Assembly (NCBI RefSeq): GCF_001570805.1
Contig: NZ_BCSJ01000011.1
Location: 186,001-250,000 of the forward strand
Length of the DNA stretch: 64,000 bases
Reading direction: 5' to 3'
From: Brevibacterium epidermidis NBRC 14811
GTDB taxonomy: Bacteria; Actinomycetota; Actinomycetes; Actinomycetales; Brevibacteriaceae
Position numbers and translations under genes: made by a program. Positions 1-8,784 of this stretch are shown here, one piece after another. Below the pieces are notes generated by a model, which saw nothing but the letters and a program-made list of their open reading frames with translations, had not been told where the DNA came from and made no database searches. How positions within the stretch are numbered: position 1 is the stretch's first letter; each line of letters starts with the position of its first letter.

Positions 1-107
1 TGGACCACTCATATTCTCAGACTACGTGGTGCGCAGAGTTTTCAGTGGTCGGCTCCAGGAAATGAATCCAGATCACATTCGCGGGCGGTGAAACGGGTGG
101 GCGTCGA

Positions 108-140
108 GTTCCATCCGGACTCTCCTCCTATTCATCAAGC
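108..140 (+). promoter_or_regulatory. possible PHO-box-like tandem 11-mers upstream of phosphoesterase
   Basis: Three consecutive 11-nt units can be read here, starting GTTCCATC, ACTCTCCT and ATTCATCA. They are loosely similar to the GTTCACC-type direct repeats bound by PhoP in actinobacteria. The match is imperfect and no assay supports it; it is listed because the downstream gene is a secreted phosphoesterase. The rest of positions 1-228 shows no gene, only a short inverted repeat (GACCACT at 3-9, AGTGGTC at 45-51). Confidence 0.2.
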
Positions 141-228
141 CGTCCTGCCTTCTTAATCTCGATGTCGCCCCGTCTCCCTAGGGTCATTTCTCGGCAGAAC
201 CCGCCACAGTCGAATACAGGAGAAATCC

Positions 229-2154
229 ATGCAGACACGACGAATCCGCCCGCGCACCGCTGCAGCAGGACTGGGAGCCTGCGCCGCGCTCTCGCTCTTC
301 GCCCCGCTTCTCTCGCCGACCTCGGCGATGGCCGCAGACGCACCGGCCGAACTCTACGAAGGCCACGTCCAGGTCGACCGCGGCAAGGCCGCCGACCCGC
401 AGAAGTTCACCGGCCAGGTCTTCGACGACGTCAACGAGAACTCGAAGCTCGATGGTGATGAGAAGGGCGTCTCCGGCGTCGCGGTGAGCAACGGAGTCGA
501 CGTCGTCCAGACTGACGGAGACGGCCGCTACGAGCTGCCCGTGCGAGAGAACATGACCGTTTCGATCACTCAGCCCTCCGGATGGCAGGTGCCCGTCGAT
601 GAGGACAAGGTCGCTCAGTTCAGCTACAACCACCTGCCCGAAGGCTCCGGCGATCTGGAGTTCGGAGGCATCGAACCCACAGGTGAGACGCCGAAGGCCG
701 TGAACTTCCCGATGATCGAATCGCAGGCCTCGGCGAAGGACGACCAGAACTGCCCGATCGCGTCTGACACCCAGGCCTATGACATGACGGAGATGGGCTA
801 CGCCCGTGACGGAGCCGTCGGCGACCTTGCCGACCGCAGCGATTACGGAGCCTGTGGAGTGCTCCTGCTCGGCGACAACGTCGGTGACGACCTCAGCCTC
901 AATGACGAACTGCGCGATATCTACTCGCAGATGAACGGCCCTGTCCGCGTGGCACCGGGCAACCACGATCAGGACTACGACGCCGTCGATGACTCACATG
1001 CCCTCGACACTTTCCGTGATCAGTTCGGACCTTCGTACTTCTCCTACGACGTCGGCAAGACCCACTTCGTCGTCCTCGACAGCATCGAATACGAAGGCAA
1101 GGCGAACCGGAAGAAGTACAAGGAGAAGATCAGTCAGGAGCAGCTGACCTGGCTGGAGAACGATCTGAAGAACGTGCCGAAGAACGCGCAGGTCGTCATC
1201 GCCACCCACGCGCCCATCCTCACGCACAAACAGGTCGTCGTCGACAATGCGAAGGACTTCTACGACGTCATCGCCGACTATCCGAATGCTGTGACCGTCG
1301 GCGGGCACACCCACACGCAGGAGAACCTCGTTGCAGGGGAGACACGGAAGGAATGGGCGGAAGCCGGGATCGAGAAGCTGCCGAACACGCAGATCGTCGC
1401 CGGTGCCGTCTCCGGTGACTGGTACTCCGGAGGCCTCAACGCCGACGGGCTGCCGTACTCGTTCACTCAGGACGCTTCGGAACCGGGCGTGCTCACCCTC
1501 GAATACGACGGTGCTTCGCGCAGCGAACGTTACACCGTGCGCAACGAATCGGATGACCATCAGCTGCTGCTCGGCGTGAACTCGCCAGAGTGGCGTGACT
1601 GGGCGCAGAAGGCACAGGAGTGGCAGGACGCGGACAAGGAGGGCACTGCTCCGAAGGAGATCTCCGAACGCGTCGTCACCCGCGAGGACCTCAAGCAGGG
1701 CGAGACCTGGCTGACCTCGAGCTTCCTCGCCGGCACCTCGGACGCACGAGTCGAGGTCAGCTTCGACGGCAAAGCGCCGAAGCAGTCCGAGCACACTCAG
1801 CCGGGCAAGGGCGAAGCCCTGGCGAAGGGCTGGGAGTACACCGATCCGTACACGGCGTCACAGAACCTGCGCACCTCCGGCAATGTGGGCCAGTCGAGCT
1901 CGCACCTGTGGCGGACCGAGATCCCCTCGGATCTCGATCTGGGCACCCACACCGCCGAGGTGACCGGAACCGACCGCTACGGTCGTGACTTCACCGAGTC
2001 GGTCCGGTTCACCGTGGTCGAGGATGAGGCCGCGGCGAAGACCGAATCGCAGAAGCTGCTGCGTCAGGACGGCTTCGATGCTCAGCAGAAGAAGGAAGTC
2101 CGAGACCCGAAGGGTCTCGACTCCGAAGAGGCTCAGTCGGCTCGCAACGACTGA
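229..2154 (+). CDS. secreted calcineurin-like metallophosphoesterase
   Basis: This is a predicted exported metal-dependent phosphoesterase of 641 residues. A Sec signal peptide occupies residues 1-35 (RRIRPR, hydrophobic core, AMA cleavage site). An N-terminal SdrD/carboxypeptidase-regulatory-like beta domain follows (about 50-115, FDDVNENSKLDGDEKG). The central metallophosphoesterase domain shows a GDNVGDD block, APGNHDQD (GNHD near 243), IATHAPI and VGGHTHTQ (near 358). The first metal motif reads SDTQ rather than the usual DxH. A C-terminal calcineurin-associated beta domain ends in a charged tail. This order matches the Metallophos_N / Metallophos / Metallophos_C family. AGGAGAAA lies 4 nt before the ATG. 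It is a single gene facing the next gene across a shared terminator. The substrate cannot be told from sequence. Confidence 0.9.
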   Translation: MQTRRIRPRTAAAGLGACAALSLFAPLLSPTSAMAADAPAELYEGHVQVDRGKAADPQKFTGQVFDDVNENSKLDGDEKGVSGVAVSNGVDVVQTDGDGRYELPVRENMTVSITQPSGWQVPVDEDKVAQFSYNHLPEGSGDLEFGGIEPTGETPKAVNFPMIESQASAKDDQNCPIASDTQAYDMTEMGYARDGAVGDLADRSDYGACGVLLLGDNVGDDLSLNDELRDIYSQMNGPVRVAPGNHDQDYDAVDDSHALDTFRDQFGPSYFSYDVGKTHFVVLDSIEYEGKANRKKYKEKISQEQLTWLENDLKNVPKNAQVVIATHAPILTHKQVVVDNAKDFYDVIADYPNAVTVGGHTHTQENLVAGETRKEWAEAGIEKLPNTQIVAGAVSGDWYSGGLNADGLPYSFTQDASEPGVLTLEYDGASRSERYTVRNESDDHQLLLGVNSPEWRDWAQKAQEWQDADKEGTAPKEISERVVTREDLKQGETWLTSSFLAGTSDARVEVSFDGKAPKQSEHTQPGKGEALAKGWEYTDPYTASQNLRTSGNVGQSSSHLWRTEIPSDLDLGTHTAEVTGTDRYGRDFTESVRFTVVEDEAAAKTESQKLLRQDGFDAQQKKEVRDPKGLDSEEAQSARND

Positions 2155-2229
2155 CCGCTGAAGAAGGAGCTGCAGCTCCGCGCAGGTGTCGGATGATGGC
2201 GCTTGGAAGCTGCGGAGAACTGCGAGGAG

Positions 2230-2255
2230 CGGGGCCCGCCGAACGGCGGGCCCCG
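2230..2255. terminator. bidirectional terminator hairpin
   Basis: A perfect 12-bp GC-rich inverted repeat (CGGGGCCCGCCG, 2-nt loop, CGGCGGGCCCCG) lies between two converging genes. It has no clear T-tract, but its position and stability fit a shared terminator. Confidence 0.65.
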
Positions 2256-2264
2256 TCTCCGTGA

Positions 2265-3353
2265 TCAGAGAGCGTTGAACTCCGAGGTGAAATCCGGTGC
2301 GATCTCGCTCAGTGTCGGCGGCTGCCCCCAAGCGCTGTCGACGGGTGTCGCCGAAGCATGGGCGTCGAGGATCGCCAGGCTGAGAGCATCGGCCGCCGCT
2401 GCGGTGATCATCACGAGCTCGCGAGTGGCGGCGTCGCGGTCTGTTGGCAGCTCATCGGCTCCGGTGGCGATGCCGAAGACCGTGTCACCGTCGAAGAGAG
2501 TGTGCGAGGGCTGCACTGCTCGTGAGATGCCGGCATGCGCTCCCGCGGCCATCCGTGTGGTCTGAGCCGGGTCGAGTCGTGCGTCAGTGGCGACGATCGC
2601 GATCGTCGTGTTCTTCGCCGCCGTCCTGGAATCCGCCGGCGGCGCGGCGGGAAGACCCTGCACCGTCGGCAGATCGAGACCGATCGAGCGCAGCAGCGGC
2701 TCCAACCACAGGCCGCCCGACGGGGTGCCGATCGTCCCCAGCGAATTCGCCGCGACAAGTGCCGCGACGGTGGTCCCACTGGGCAGTCGGACGGCGAAGG
2801 ATCCGAGTCCTCCACGCAGAGTCTGAAAGCCCGACCGGGCTCCGATGCCCGCTCCGACGCTGCCACGGACCTCGTCGATCCGACCGGACAGCGCCGCGTG
2901 TGTCGCTTGGGCGCCTTCGTTCGGTCTCGGCGGGGCCACGGAGCCGTCCCCGCGACCGAGGTCGTAGATCGCGGCGGCGGGGACGAGGGGAATGACCGCG
3001 CCGGCGAGTCCGGGAGCGGGGAATCCGAGTCCCGCCTCGGCGAGGGTGTCGACGACCCCGGTGACGGCACCGAGTCCGAATGCGGACCCGCCGGTGAGGA
3101 CGATGGCATCGGCACCGTAGGAATGAGTCCCCGGTGCGATGACATCGGTCTCACGGGTGGCGGGACCGCCTCCGCGGACATCGACGCCGATGGTCGAACC
3201 GGACGGCGGAAGCACGGTGGTGATCCCGGTCAGTCGGGCGTCGGTGAGCTCACCGGCATGACCGAGGCGGATACTGGGGATCTCGAGGATTCCGCGCCCG
3301 CGGAACGGGCTGGGCTGCGCGTCCGGACCCGACCCGGCGGTATCCGAGGACAT
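2265..3353 (-). CDS. P1 family (S58, DmpA-type) peptidase
   Basis: The 362-residue protein resembles the DmpA/P1 Ntn-type aminopeptidases, which self-cleave to expose an N-terminal nucleophile. Family features visible are the Gly-rich VLTGGSAFGL segment (about 86-95), GSVGAGIGARSG (164-175) and the likely processing site VAALVAANSLGTIG, where Ser204 after Asn203 would be the nucleophile. No signal peptide is present, so it is probably cytoplasmic. Its ATG overlaps the TGA of the upstream aminopeptidase P gene by one base, so the two peptidases form a translationally coupled pair, suggesting linked peptide turnover. The substrate is unknown: family members cleave short peptides, beta-peptides or amides. 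Confidence 0.88.
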   Translation of the reverse strand: MSSDTAGSGPDAQPSPFRGRGILEIPSIRLGHAGELTDARLTGITTVLPPSGSTIGVDVRGGGPATRETDVIAPGTHSYGADAIVLTGGSAFGLGAVTGVVDTLAEAGLGFPAPGLAGAVIPLVPAAAIYDLGRGDGSVAPPRPNEGAQATHAALSGRIDEVRGSVGAGIGARSGFQTLRGGLGSFAVRLPSGTTVAALVAANSLGTIGTPSGGLWLEPLLRSIGLDLPTVQGLPAAPPADSRTAAKNTTIAIVATDARLDPAQTTRMAAGAHAGISRAVQPSHTLFDGDTVFGIATGADELPTDRDAATRELVMITAAAADALSLAILDAHASATPVDSAWGQPPTLSEIAPDFTSEFNAL

Positions 3354-4879
3354 CAGCGCTCCTGTGCCCGTCCCTGCACCCAGGCCTCGATCTCGGCGCG
3401 GGTGCGGGGGAAGTCGGCGGAGAGGTTCTCGACTCCGTCGGCGGTGACGAGAACGTCGTCCTCGATGCGCACGCCGTTGCCGCGGAACTCCTCGGGCAGC
3501 AGCAGGTCATCGGACTTGAAGTACAGTCCGGGTTCGATGGTGAAGACCATTCCCGGTTCGATGGTCGCGTCCAGGTACATTTCCGCTCTCGCCTGAGCAC
3601 AGTCATGGACGTCGAGGCCCAGGTGATGGCTGGTGCCGTGGACCATCCATCGGCGGTGCTGCTGTCCTTCCGGAGACAAAGACTCGGCAGCGGAGACCGG
3701 CAGCACACCGAACTCTTCGAGACGTTTCGCGATGACCTCCATGGCCGCCTCGTGGACCTCACGGAACTTCACCGGACGGTTGGGGTGGTCGGCGGCCACG
3801 GCGAACGCGGCATCGGAGGCTTCGAGCACAGCGTCGTAGATCTTCGCCTGCACCTCGGTGAAGGTGCCCGAAACGGGCAGGGTGCGAGTGATGTCCGCAG
3901 TGTAGAGCGAATCGGCTTCAGCTCCGGCATCGACGAGGATGAGATCGCCGTCGCGGACCTGACCGTCATTGCGGATCCAGTGCAGGGTGCAGGCATTGTT
4001 GCCCGAGGCGGCGATCGTGTCATAGCCGACTCCGTTGCCGTCGGAGCGAGCGGCGGTCTCGAACGCGGTCTCGACGACTCGCTCACCACGACGGTGGCCG
4101 AGCGCCTTCGGCAGCGATTCCACGACATTGTCGAAACCGGCACGGGTGATGGCGACGGCTTTGCGCAGCTGCTCGACCTCGTGGTCATCCTTGATCAGGC
4201 GCAGCTCGGAGAGCATCTGAGCCAGTTCGGCATCCCCGGCCTCGGACGTCTCGAGATCGGCTTGGACCTGGGTGCGAGCGAGGTCGATGACTCCGTCGAT
4301 GCGGGAATCGGCCTGGCGGACGAGGCGGACCGAGATCGCTCCGAGGTCCTTCGTGATGGCGTCATCGACGGTGGCGGAGCTCTCCGTGGCGATGCCGGTC
4401 ATGGTGGACATCGCTTCGAGGTCCGCGCGGGGACCGACCCAATACTCGCCGTAGCGGGAATCGGAGAAGAACTCCTCGGTATCGGCACCGGCGCGGGGGC
4501 GGAAGTACAGCGTCACGTCGTGGCTGTCACCCTCGGGTTCGAAGACGAGGACGGCGTCGGGTTCGGAATCGGCTTCCAGACCGGTGAGGTGGATGAACGC
4601 GGAATGCGCGCGGAAGCGGTAGTCGGTGTCGTTCGAGCGGACCTTGAGTCCGCCGGCGGGAACGACGAGCCGTTCACCGGGGAATGCTGCCGAAACGGCG
4701 TCCCGTCGGGCCGGGGTGAAACCAGCGGCGGCGAGAGCTTCGGCGTTGAGCGGAGTGCGATCCCATCCGGAGGCGACGAAGTCGCGGAAGGCGGTGGAAT
4801 TCGGGCGATGCGAGCGGTTGTTGACGCGGTCTGCGAGGTCCTGAGTCGAGTCTGGGGTATCTGAGTTCTGCTCTGTCAT
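3353..4879 (-). CDS. pepP: aminopeptidase P family Xaa-Pro metallopeptidase
   Basis: The 508-residue protein is an M24B metallopeptidase that removes N-terminal residues preceding proline. An N-terminal creatinase-like domain (about 50-200) precedes the pita-bread catalytic domain. The metal ligands can be read in order: Asp in ILVDAGAE, Asp in YTADITRTL, His in HGTSHHLGLDVHD, Glu in FTIEPGLY and Glu in GNGVRIEDD. The length fits the long actinobacterial PepP form. The ATG lies exactly 6 nt downstream of TAGACT, indicating a leaderless transcript and fixing the start. It is first in a two-gene operon with the P1 peptidase and divergent from the PHP gene. Confidence 0.93.
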   Translation of the reverse strand: MTEQNSDTPDSTQDLADRVNNRSHRPNSTAFRDFVASGWDRTPLNAEALAAAGFTPARRDAVSAAFPGERLVVPAGGLKVRSNDTDYRFRAHSAFIHLTGLEADSEPDAVLVFEPEGDSHDVTLYFRPRAGADTEEFFSDSRYGEYWVGPRADLEAMSTMTGIATESSATVDDAITKDLGAISVRLVRQADSRIDGVIDLARTQVQADLETSEAGDAELAQMLSELRLIKDDHEVEQLRKAVAITRAGFDNVVESLPKALGHRRGERVVETAFETAARSDGNGVGYDTIAASGNNACTLHWIRNDGQVRDGDLILVDAGAEADSLYTADITRTLPVSGTFTEVQAKIYDAVLEASDAAFAVAADHPNRPVKFREVHEAAMEVIAKRLEEFGVLPVSAAESLSPEGQQHRRWMVHGTSHHLGLDVHDCAQARAEMYLDATIEPGMVFTIEPGLYFKSDDLLLPEEFRGNGVRIEDDVLVTADGVENLSADFPRTRAEIEAWVQGRAQER

Positions 4880-4885
4880 GCCGCC

Positions 4886-4891
4886 AGTCTA
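4886..4891 (-). promoter_or_regulatory. -10 element TAGACT for leaderless pepP transcript
   Basis: TAGACT, then 6 nt (GGCGGC), then the ATG at 4879. With a -10 hexamer spanning -12 to -7, the transcript start coincides with the A of the start codon. No Shine-Dalgarno sequence is present. Confidence 0.65.
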
Positions 4892-4945
4892 GACGGGCGG
4901 AGTGACATGGTGCGTACAGGTGGAAGTCGAAACGACAGATGCAGA

Positions 4946-4951
4946 TACACT
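4946..4951 (+). promoter_or_regulatory. -10 element TACACT for leaderless PHP transcript
   Basis: TACACT, then 6 nt (GTGACC), then the ATG at 4958, so transcription would begin at the start codon. It is arranged back to back with the pepP promoter. Confidence 0.65.
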
Positions 4952-4957
4952 GTGACC

Positions 4958-5815
4958 ATGGTCATCGATCTCCATGTGCACACCGCATTCTCGGACGGGA
5001 CCCAGACCCCTTCCGAACTCATCTCAGAAGCCTCGATGGAGGGCATCGACGTCGTCGGTCTCACCGACCACGACACCACCGCAGGTTGGACCCTTGCCGA
5101 AGATGCCGCCCGCGTCTACGGGCTCGGACTGGTGAGGGGAATGGAGATCTCCTGTCGCTACGAGGGAATCAGCGTGCACCTGCTCTCCTACCTCCACGAC
5201 CCATACGACACGGGGCTGGCCGAGGTCGTGCAGGAGACGCGGCGGGCACGCCTCGACCGAACGCACCTCATCATCGAGCGACTCGCCGAAGACTATCCGA
5301 TCGACATTGATGCTGTGCTCTCGGTCTCCGGCGAGGATGCCACGATCGGACGTCCGCATATCGCCGATGCGCTGGTGGCAGCCGGCGTCGTCGAGAGCCG
5401 CACAGAAGCGTTCTCATCGATTCTGTCCAGCCAGGGCAAATACCACGTGTCACTGCCGACGATCGACCCGATCACGGCGATCGGGCTGATCCGGGAGGCC
5501 GGGGGAGTCTCGGTCTTCGCTCATCCGCGTGCGGCCATGCGCGGTCGCGTCGTTCCTGATTCGGCGATGACCGAATTCATCTCCGCCGGACTCGACGGAC
5601 TCGAAGTCGACCACCGCGACAACCCTCCGCAGGAGCGTGAGGCGATGCGGCGTCTGGCACATGAGCACGGTCTCATCGTCACCGGTTCCAGCGACTACCA
5701 CGGGACAGGCAAACCCAACCGCCTCGGCGAGCACGTCACCTCAGACCATATGCTCGCGAAGCTGCTCGAGCGTGCGGCCTCACGGCCGGGCGGAGTCGAC
5801 TACATCCAGGGCTGA
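4958..5815 (+). CDS. PHP domain metal-dependent phosphoesterase
   Basis: The 285-residue PHP-family protein opens with the metal-binding block DLHVHTAFSDGT (HxH) followed by GLTDHDTT. Later ligands are in MEISCRYEG, VFAHPRA and TGSSDYHG. It resembles stand-alone PHP enzymes of the YciV/RNase AM type, which act on nucleoside 3',5'-bisphosphates or short RNA ends; the exact substrate here is not determined. An upstream in-frame GTG at 4907 exists, but the ATG at 4958 is preferred because the family starts just before the HxH and a -10 hexamer sits exactly 6 nt upstream. It is monocistronic and divergent from pepP. Confidence 0.88.
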   Translation: MVIDLHVHTAFSDGTQTPSELISEASMEGIDVVGLTDHDTTAGWTLAEDAARVYGLGLVRGMEISCRYEGISVHLLSYLHDPYDTGLAEVVQETRRARLDRTHLIIERLAEDYPIDIDAVLSVSGEDATIGRPHIADALVAAGVVESRTEAFSSILSSQGKYHVSLPTIDPITAIGLIREAGGVSVFAHPRAAMRGRVVPDSAMTEFISAGLDGLEVDHRDNPPQEREAMRRLAHEHGLIVTGSSDYHGTGKPNRLGEHVTSDHMLAKLLERAASRPGGVDYIQG

Positions 5816-5886
5816 TTCCGGCAACAGCCGCTGGCCGCGCCAACCTGCACCCCGGGACCGACCCCGACGTCATCTCAGGGCTGAGG

Positions 5887-7053
5887 TCAGCCGAGGATTC
5901 TGCGCAGATGCAGCTTTCCCCAGGCGAAGCTCAGCCCATAGGACAGGGCGGCCATGAGGGCGAGCAGACCCAGATACTGGACGACGAGCAGGACCGGCGC
6001 AGCATCGACGTCGAAGAGGCGTTCGAAGAAGAGCTCGAGGAAGAACACGTGGACGAGGAACGCACCGAATGATGCCGTCGCCATCGTCGTGAAGACCTTC
6101 TTCGTCCGCTCGCCGAGGCGGATGCGCGAGACGAGGAGGATGACGCTGATAGCGAGTCCGATGATGAGCGGGTTCGCATTCTCGATCGGATAGGACCGTC
6201 GCGACTCCCACCACAGCACGCCGAGCGCCGAGACTGCGAAGAGCAGGCACAGCGTCCAGATCGGCGGACGCAGCTCATATGCGTGGTGGATGACGAAGGC
6301 CCCGACGGTGAAGTAGACGACCTGATACGTCGCGAAGCCCCATTTCCATGCATCCTGATCCGAGCCGATGAGTTCGAGCGCGAACGGAGCCCAGACGGTC
6401 GATCCCGCGAGGACGACGGCGAGGGTCGCGAGCTTCCACGGGCGCTGTCCCTTCCAGAACAGGACGAGCGTGCCGAAGACGAGGATGAGCGGAACGTACG
6501 CGTAGAGATACCACAGGTGGAAGGCCGGTCGTCCGGCCTCGAGGAAGCTGCGGGCGAGGTCGTGGCGGACGTTGACCTCATCGGTGTCGAAGAGGTTGAA
6601 GCCGAGCACGAAGATGACCGACCAGGCGGCCAAGGGCACGACATGGCGGACGATGCGGTCCCACATCTTCGCTTCGGTGCGCGGAGGCGCACCGGCGAGC
6701 ACGGCCCAACCGGCGATCATGAAGAACATCGGCACGGCCCAGGGGTTGACCGCCTCGGCGAAATGGCCGAGCCACCAGGCATTGCTGCCTTCGTCGGAAC
6801 GGCCGATGAGGACGCCGCCCGAATGGCCGAGCATGACAGTGAGTCCGGCGAGCACCCGCATGACGTCGACGTCGTGGCGATGCGTCTTCGGAGCCCGCGG
6901 CTTCGCGGTCGGGGCCTGAGACTGTGCGGTCGGGGATGTTGCCGTCGTCGGCTCCACGGGGGAGGGGGCTACCGTAGTGGGAGCTGCGAGGGACTCGGCG
7001 TCCAACCGGCGTGAACCGAACAATGACTCACTCTCGTTCGTACTCGATGACAT
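5887..7053 (-). CDS. acyltransferase family (acyltransferase 3) membrane protein
   Basis: The 388-residue integral membrane protein resembles the acyltransferase 3 family, which O-acylates extracytoplasmic sugars, lipids or antibiotics. A 55-residue Pro/Thr/Ala-rich N-terminal tail precedes RHDVDVMRVLAGLTVMLGHSG, the family's first transmembrane block with its Arg-Asp and the catalytic-type His. About ten hydrophobic helices follow (for example AVPMFFMIAGWAVLAG and VPLILVFGTLVLFW). No glycan cluster adjoins it, so the acceptor is unknown. No strong Shine-Dalgarno was found, so the start is the least certain part. Confidence 0.82.
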   Translation of the reverse strand: MSSSTNESESLFGSRRLDAESLAAPTTVAPSPVEPTTATSPTAQSQAPTAKPRAPKTHRHDVDVMRVLAGLTVMLGHSGGVLIGRSDEGSNAWWLGHFAEAVNPWAVPMFFMIAGWAVLAGAPPRTEAKMWDRIVRHVVPLAAWSVIFVLGFNLFDTDEVNVRHDLARSFLEAGRPAFHLWYLYAYVPLILVFGTLVLFWKGQRPWKLATLAVVLAGSTVWAPFALELIGSDQDAWKWGFATYQVVYFTVGAFVIHHAYELRPPIWTLCLLFAVSALGVLWWESRRSYPIENANPLIIGLAISVILLVSRIRLGERTKKVFTTMATASFGAFLVHVFFLELFFERLFDVDAAPVLLVVQYLGLLALMAALSYGLSFAWGKLHLRRILG

Positions 7054-7118
7054 GGGTTCAGAACATCATCGGTCACGGAATTGAACGGGATCGGGGGTCG
7101 AATTGAACACAGGATGAA

Positions 7119-7152
7119 CGAAGGGCCCCGACCGGGTGGTCTGGGCCCTTCG
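7119..7152. terminator. terminator hairpin downstream of RNA helicase
   Basis: Inverted repeat CGAAGGGCCC / GGGCCCTTCG with a 14-nt loop lies about 40 bp past the helicase stop codon and before the acyltransferase start. It probably separates the two same-strand genes. Confidence 0.6.
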
Positions 7153-7192
7153 AACGTTCATTGCGGGGGGAATGGTCTCGCCCGCGGCCGGA

Positions 7193-8725
7193 TCAGTCCT
7201 CGCTGGAGTCGGCGGACGGGTGGCCGCCCTGACCGGTCTGGCCGCCCTGCGGACGGTTGACCGGCTTGCCGCCGCGGGTGCGTCGGCGTGAGCGCTGGCG
7301 ACGCGGCTTGCGGCTCTCTTCACCGGATTCGGAGGAGGAGTCACGACGGTTGGAGGAGCCGCCTCGGCGAGAGTCGGAACGGCCACGGCCGGAACCGCGA
7401 CGATCGGAGCCACGGCCCTTGCGTTCACCGGTGGACTTCTCGTCATCACCGTCAGCGTGCTGGCGCGGCAGCCGACCCTTCGTGCCCTTCGGGATGTCGA
7501 GGTCGGAGAAGAAGTGCGGTGACGTCGAGTAGGTCTCGGCGGGTTCGTCGAAATCGAGGCCGAGGGCCTTGTTGATGAGACGCCAGCGGGGCATGTCATC
7601 CCAGTCGACCAGGGTCACGGCGACACCGGAGTGGCCGGCGCGGCCGGTGCGTCCGATGCGGTGGACGTAGGTCTTCTCGTCCTCGGGGCACTGGTAGTTC
7701 ACGACATGGGTGACATCGTCGATGTCGATTCCGCGAGCTGCGACATCCGTGGCCACGAGCACGTCGACCTTTCCGTCGCGGAAGGACTTGAGGGCCTTCT
7801 CACGCTGTGACTGGCCGAGATCGCCGTGCAGCGCCTTGACCGCGAAGCCGCGATCCTCGAGCTCAGCGGCCAGCTTGTCGGCGGTGCGTTTGGTACGGGT
7901 GAAGATGATCGTGCGTCCGCGGCCCTCGGCCTGGAGCATACGGGCGACGAGTTCGGATTTGTCCATCGAGTGGGCTCGGTAGACGAACTGCGTCGTGTTC
8001 TTTCCCGTCAGCGACAGATCCTCATGATCCTGGGCGCGGATATGGGTGGGCTGGCTCATGTAACGGCGGGCCAGGGTGATGACCGCGCCGGGCATGGTGG
8101 CGGAGAACAGCATCGTCTGGCGGTGCGCCGGCACAGCGTTGATGATCTTCTCCACATCAGGGAGGAAGCCGAGGTCGAGCATCTCGTCGGCCTCATCGAG
8201 GACGACGGTGCGGACGCGGTGGAGCTTGAGGATCTTGCGACCGTAGAGGTCGAGGAGACGACCGGGAGTGCCGACGACGACGTCGACGCCGGACTTGAGG
8301 CGGTTGATCTGCGGATCGAAGTCCATGCCGCCGTAGATCGTCATGATGTCGATATCACGCTGCACGGAGGCGGTGACGAGATCGGCCGCGACCTGCTTGG
8401 CCAGCTCACGGGTGGGAACGACGACGAGGGCCTGCGGCAGACGCTGCTCCTTGGCATCGGCCACGCTGTCCGGAGTCGATTCCGGGTCGGAGGTCACCGA
8501 GGAGTCCTCGGTCTTGCCGACGACGCGCTGGAGCAGGGGGATGCCGAAGCCCAGGGTCTTTCCGGTGCCCGTCTTCGCCTGCCCGATGATGTCGGCGCCC
8601 GACAGTGCCACGGGCAGGGTCAGCGCCTGAATGGGGAAGGGGTGGGTGATTCCTGCCGCGGCCAGCGAGGCCACGATCGGTCCGGCGACTCCCAGTTCTG
8701 CGAAATCCGGTTCCGTCTCCGCCAT
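7193..8725 (-). CDS. DEAD/DEAH-box ATP-dependent RNA helicase
   Basis: The 510-residue RhlE/CsdA-type RNA helicase remodels structured RNA. Motifs in order: Q motif (FAELGV ... FPIQALTLPVAL), Walker A AKTGTGKT, PTRELA, Walker B VLDEADEMLD, SAT in LFSATMP, TDVAARGIDID and HRIGRTGRAG. After about residue 415 the tail is basic and Gly/Arg/Ser-rich (RRGSGRGRSDSRRGG), typical of an RNA-binding extension. A TTG lies in frame at 8731, but AAAGGAG sits 7 nt before the ATG at 8725, which is chosen. The gene occupies the rhlE position next to the ferritin-like gene, as in mycobacteria. Confidence 0.95.
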   Translation of the reverse strand: MAETEPDFAELGVAGPIVASLAAAGITHPFPIQALTLPVALSGADIIGQAKTGTGKTLGFGIPLLQRVVGKTEDSSVTSDPESTPDSVADAKEQRLPQALVVVPTRELAKQVAADLVTASVQRDIDIMTIYGGMDFDPQINRLKSGVDVVVGTPGRLLDLYGRKILKLHRVRTVVLDEADEMLDLGFLPDVEKIINAVPAHRQTMLFSATMPGAVITLARRYMSQPTHIRAQDHEDLSLTGKNTTQFVYRAHSMDKSELVARMLQAEGRGRTIIFTRTKRTADKLAAELEDRGFAVKALHGDLGQSQREKALKSFRDGKVDVLVATDVAARGIDIDDVTHVVNYQCPEDEKTYVHRIGRTGRAGHSGVAVTLVDWDDMPRWRLINKALGLDFDEPAETYSTSPHFFSDLDIPKGTKGRLPRQHADGDDEKSTGERKGRGSDRRGSGRGRSDSRRGGSSNRRDSSSESGEESRKPRRQRSRRRTRGGKPVNRPQGGQTGQGGHPSADSSED

Positions 8726-8772
8726 ATTCAAACTCCTTTTAGCGCGTATGCGCTTGTCATGGTGCGAACCGG

Positions 8773-8778
8773 TAGTCT
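8773..8778 (+). promoter_or_regulatory. -10 element TAGTCT for leaderless ferritin-like gene
   Basis: TAGTCT, then 6 nt (TGAACT), then the ATG at 8785. The spacing puts the transcript start on the initiation codon, and no ribosome binding site is present. Confidence 0.6.
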
Positions 8779-8784
8779 TGAACT

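Noticed and set aside
3-51. Inverted repeat GACCACT / AGTGGTC at the window start.
   Set aside because: It has only 7-bp arms separated by 35 bp; too weak to call a terminator or operator, and the upstream context is missing.
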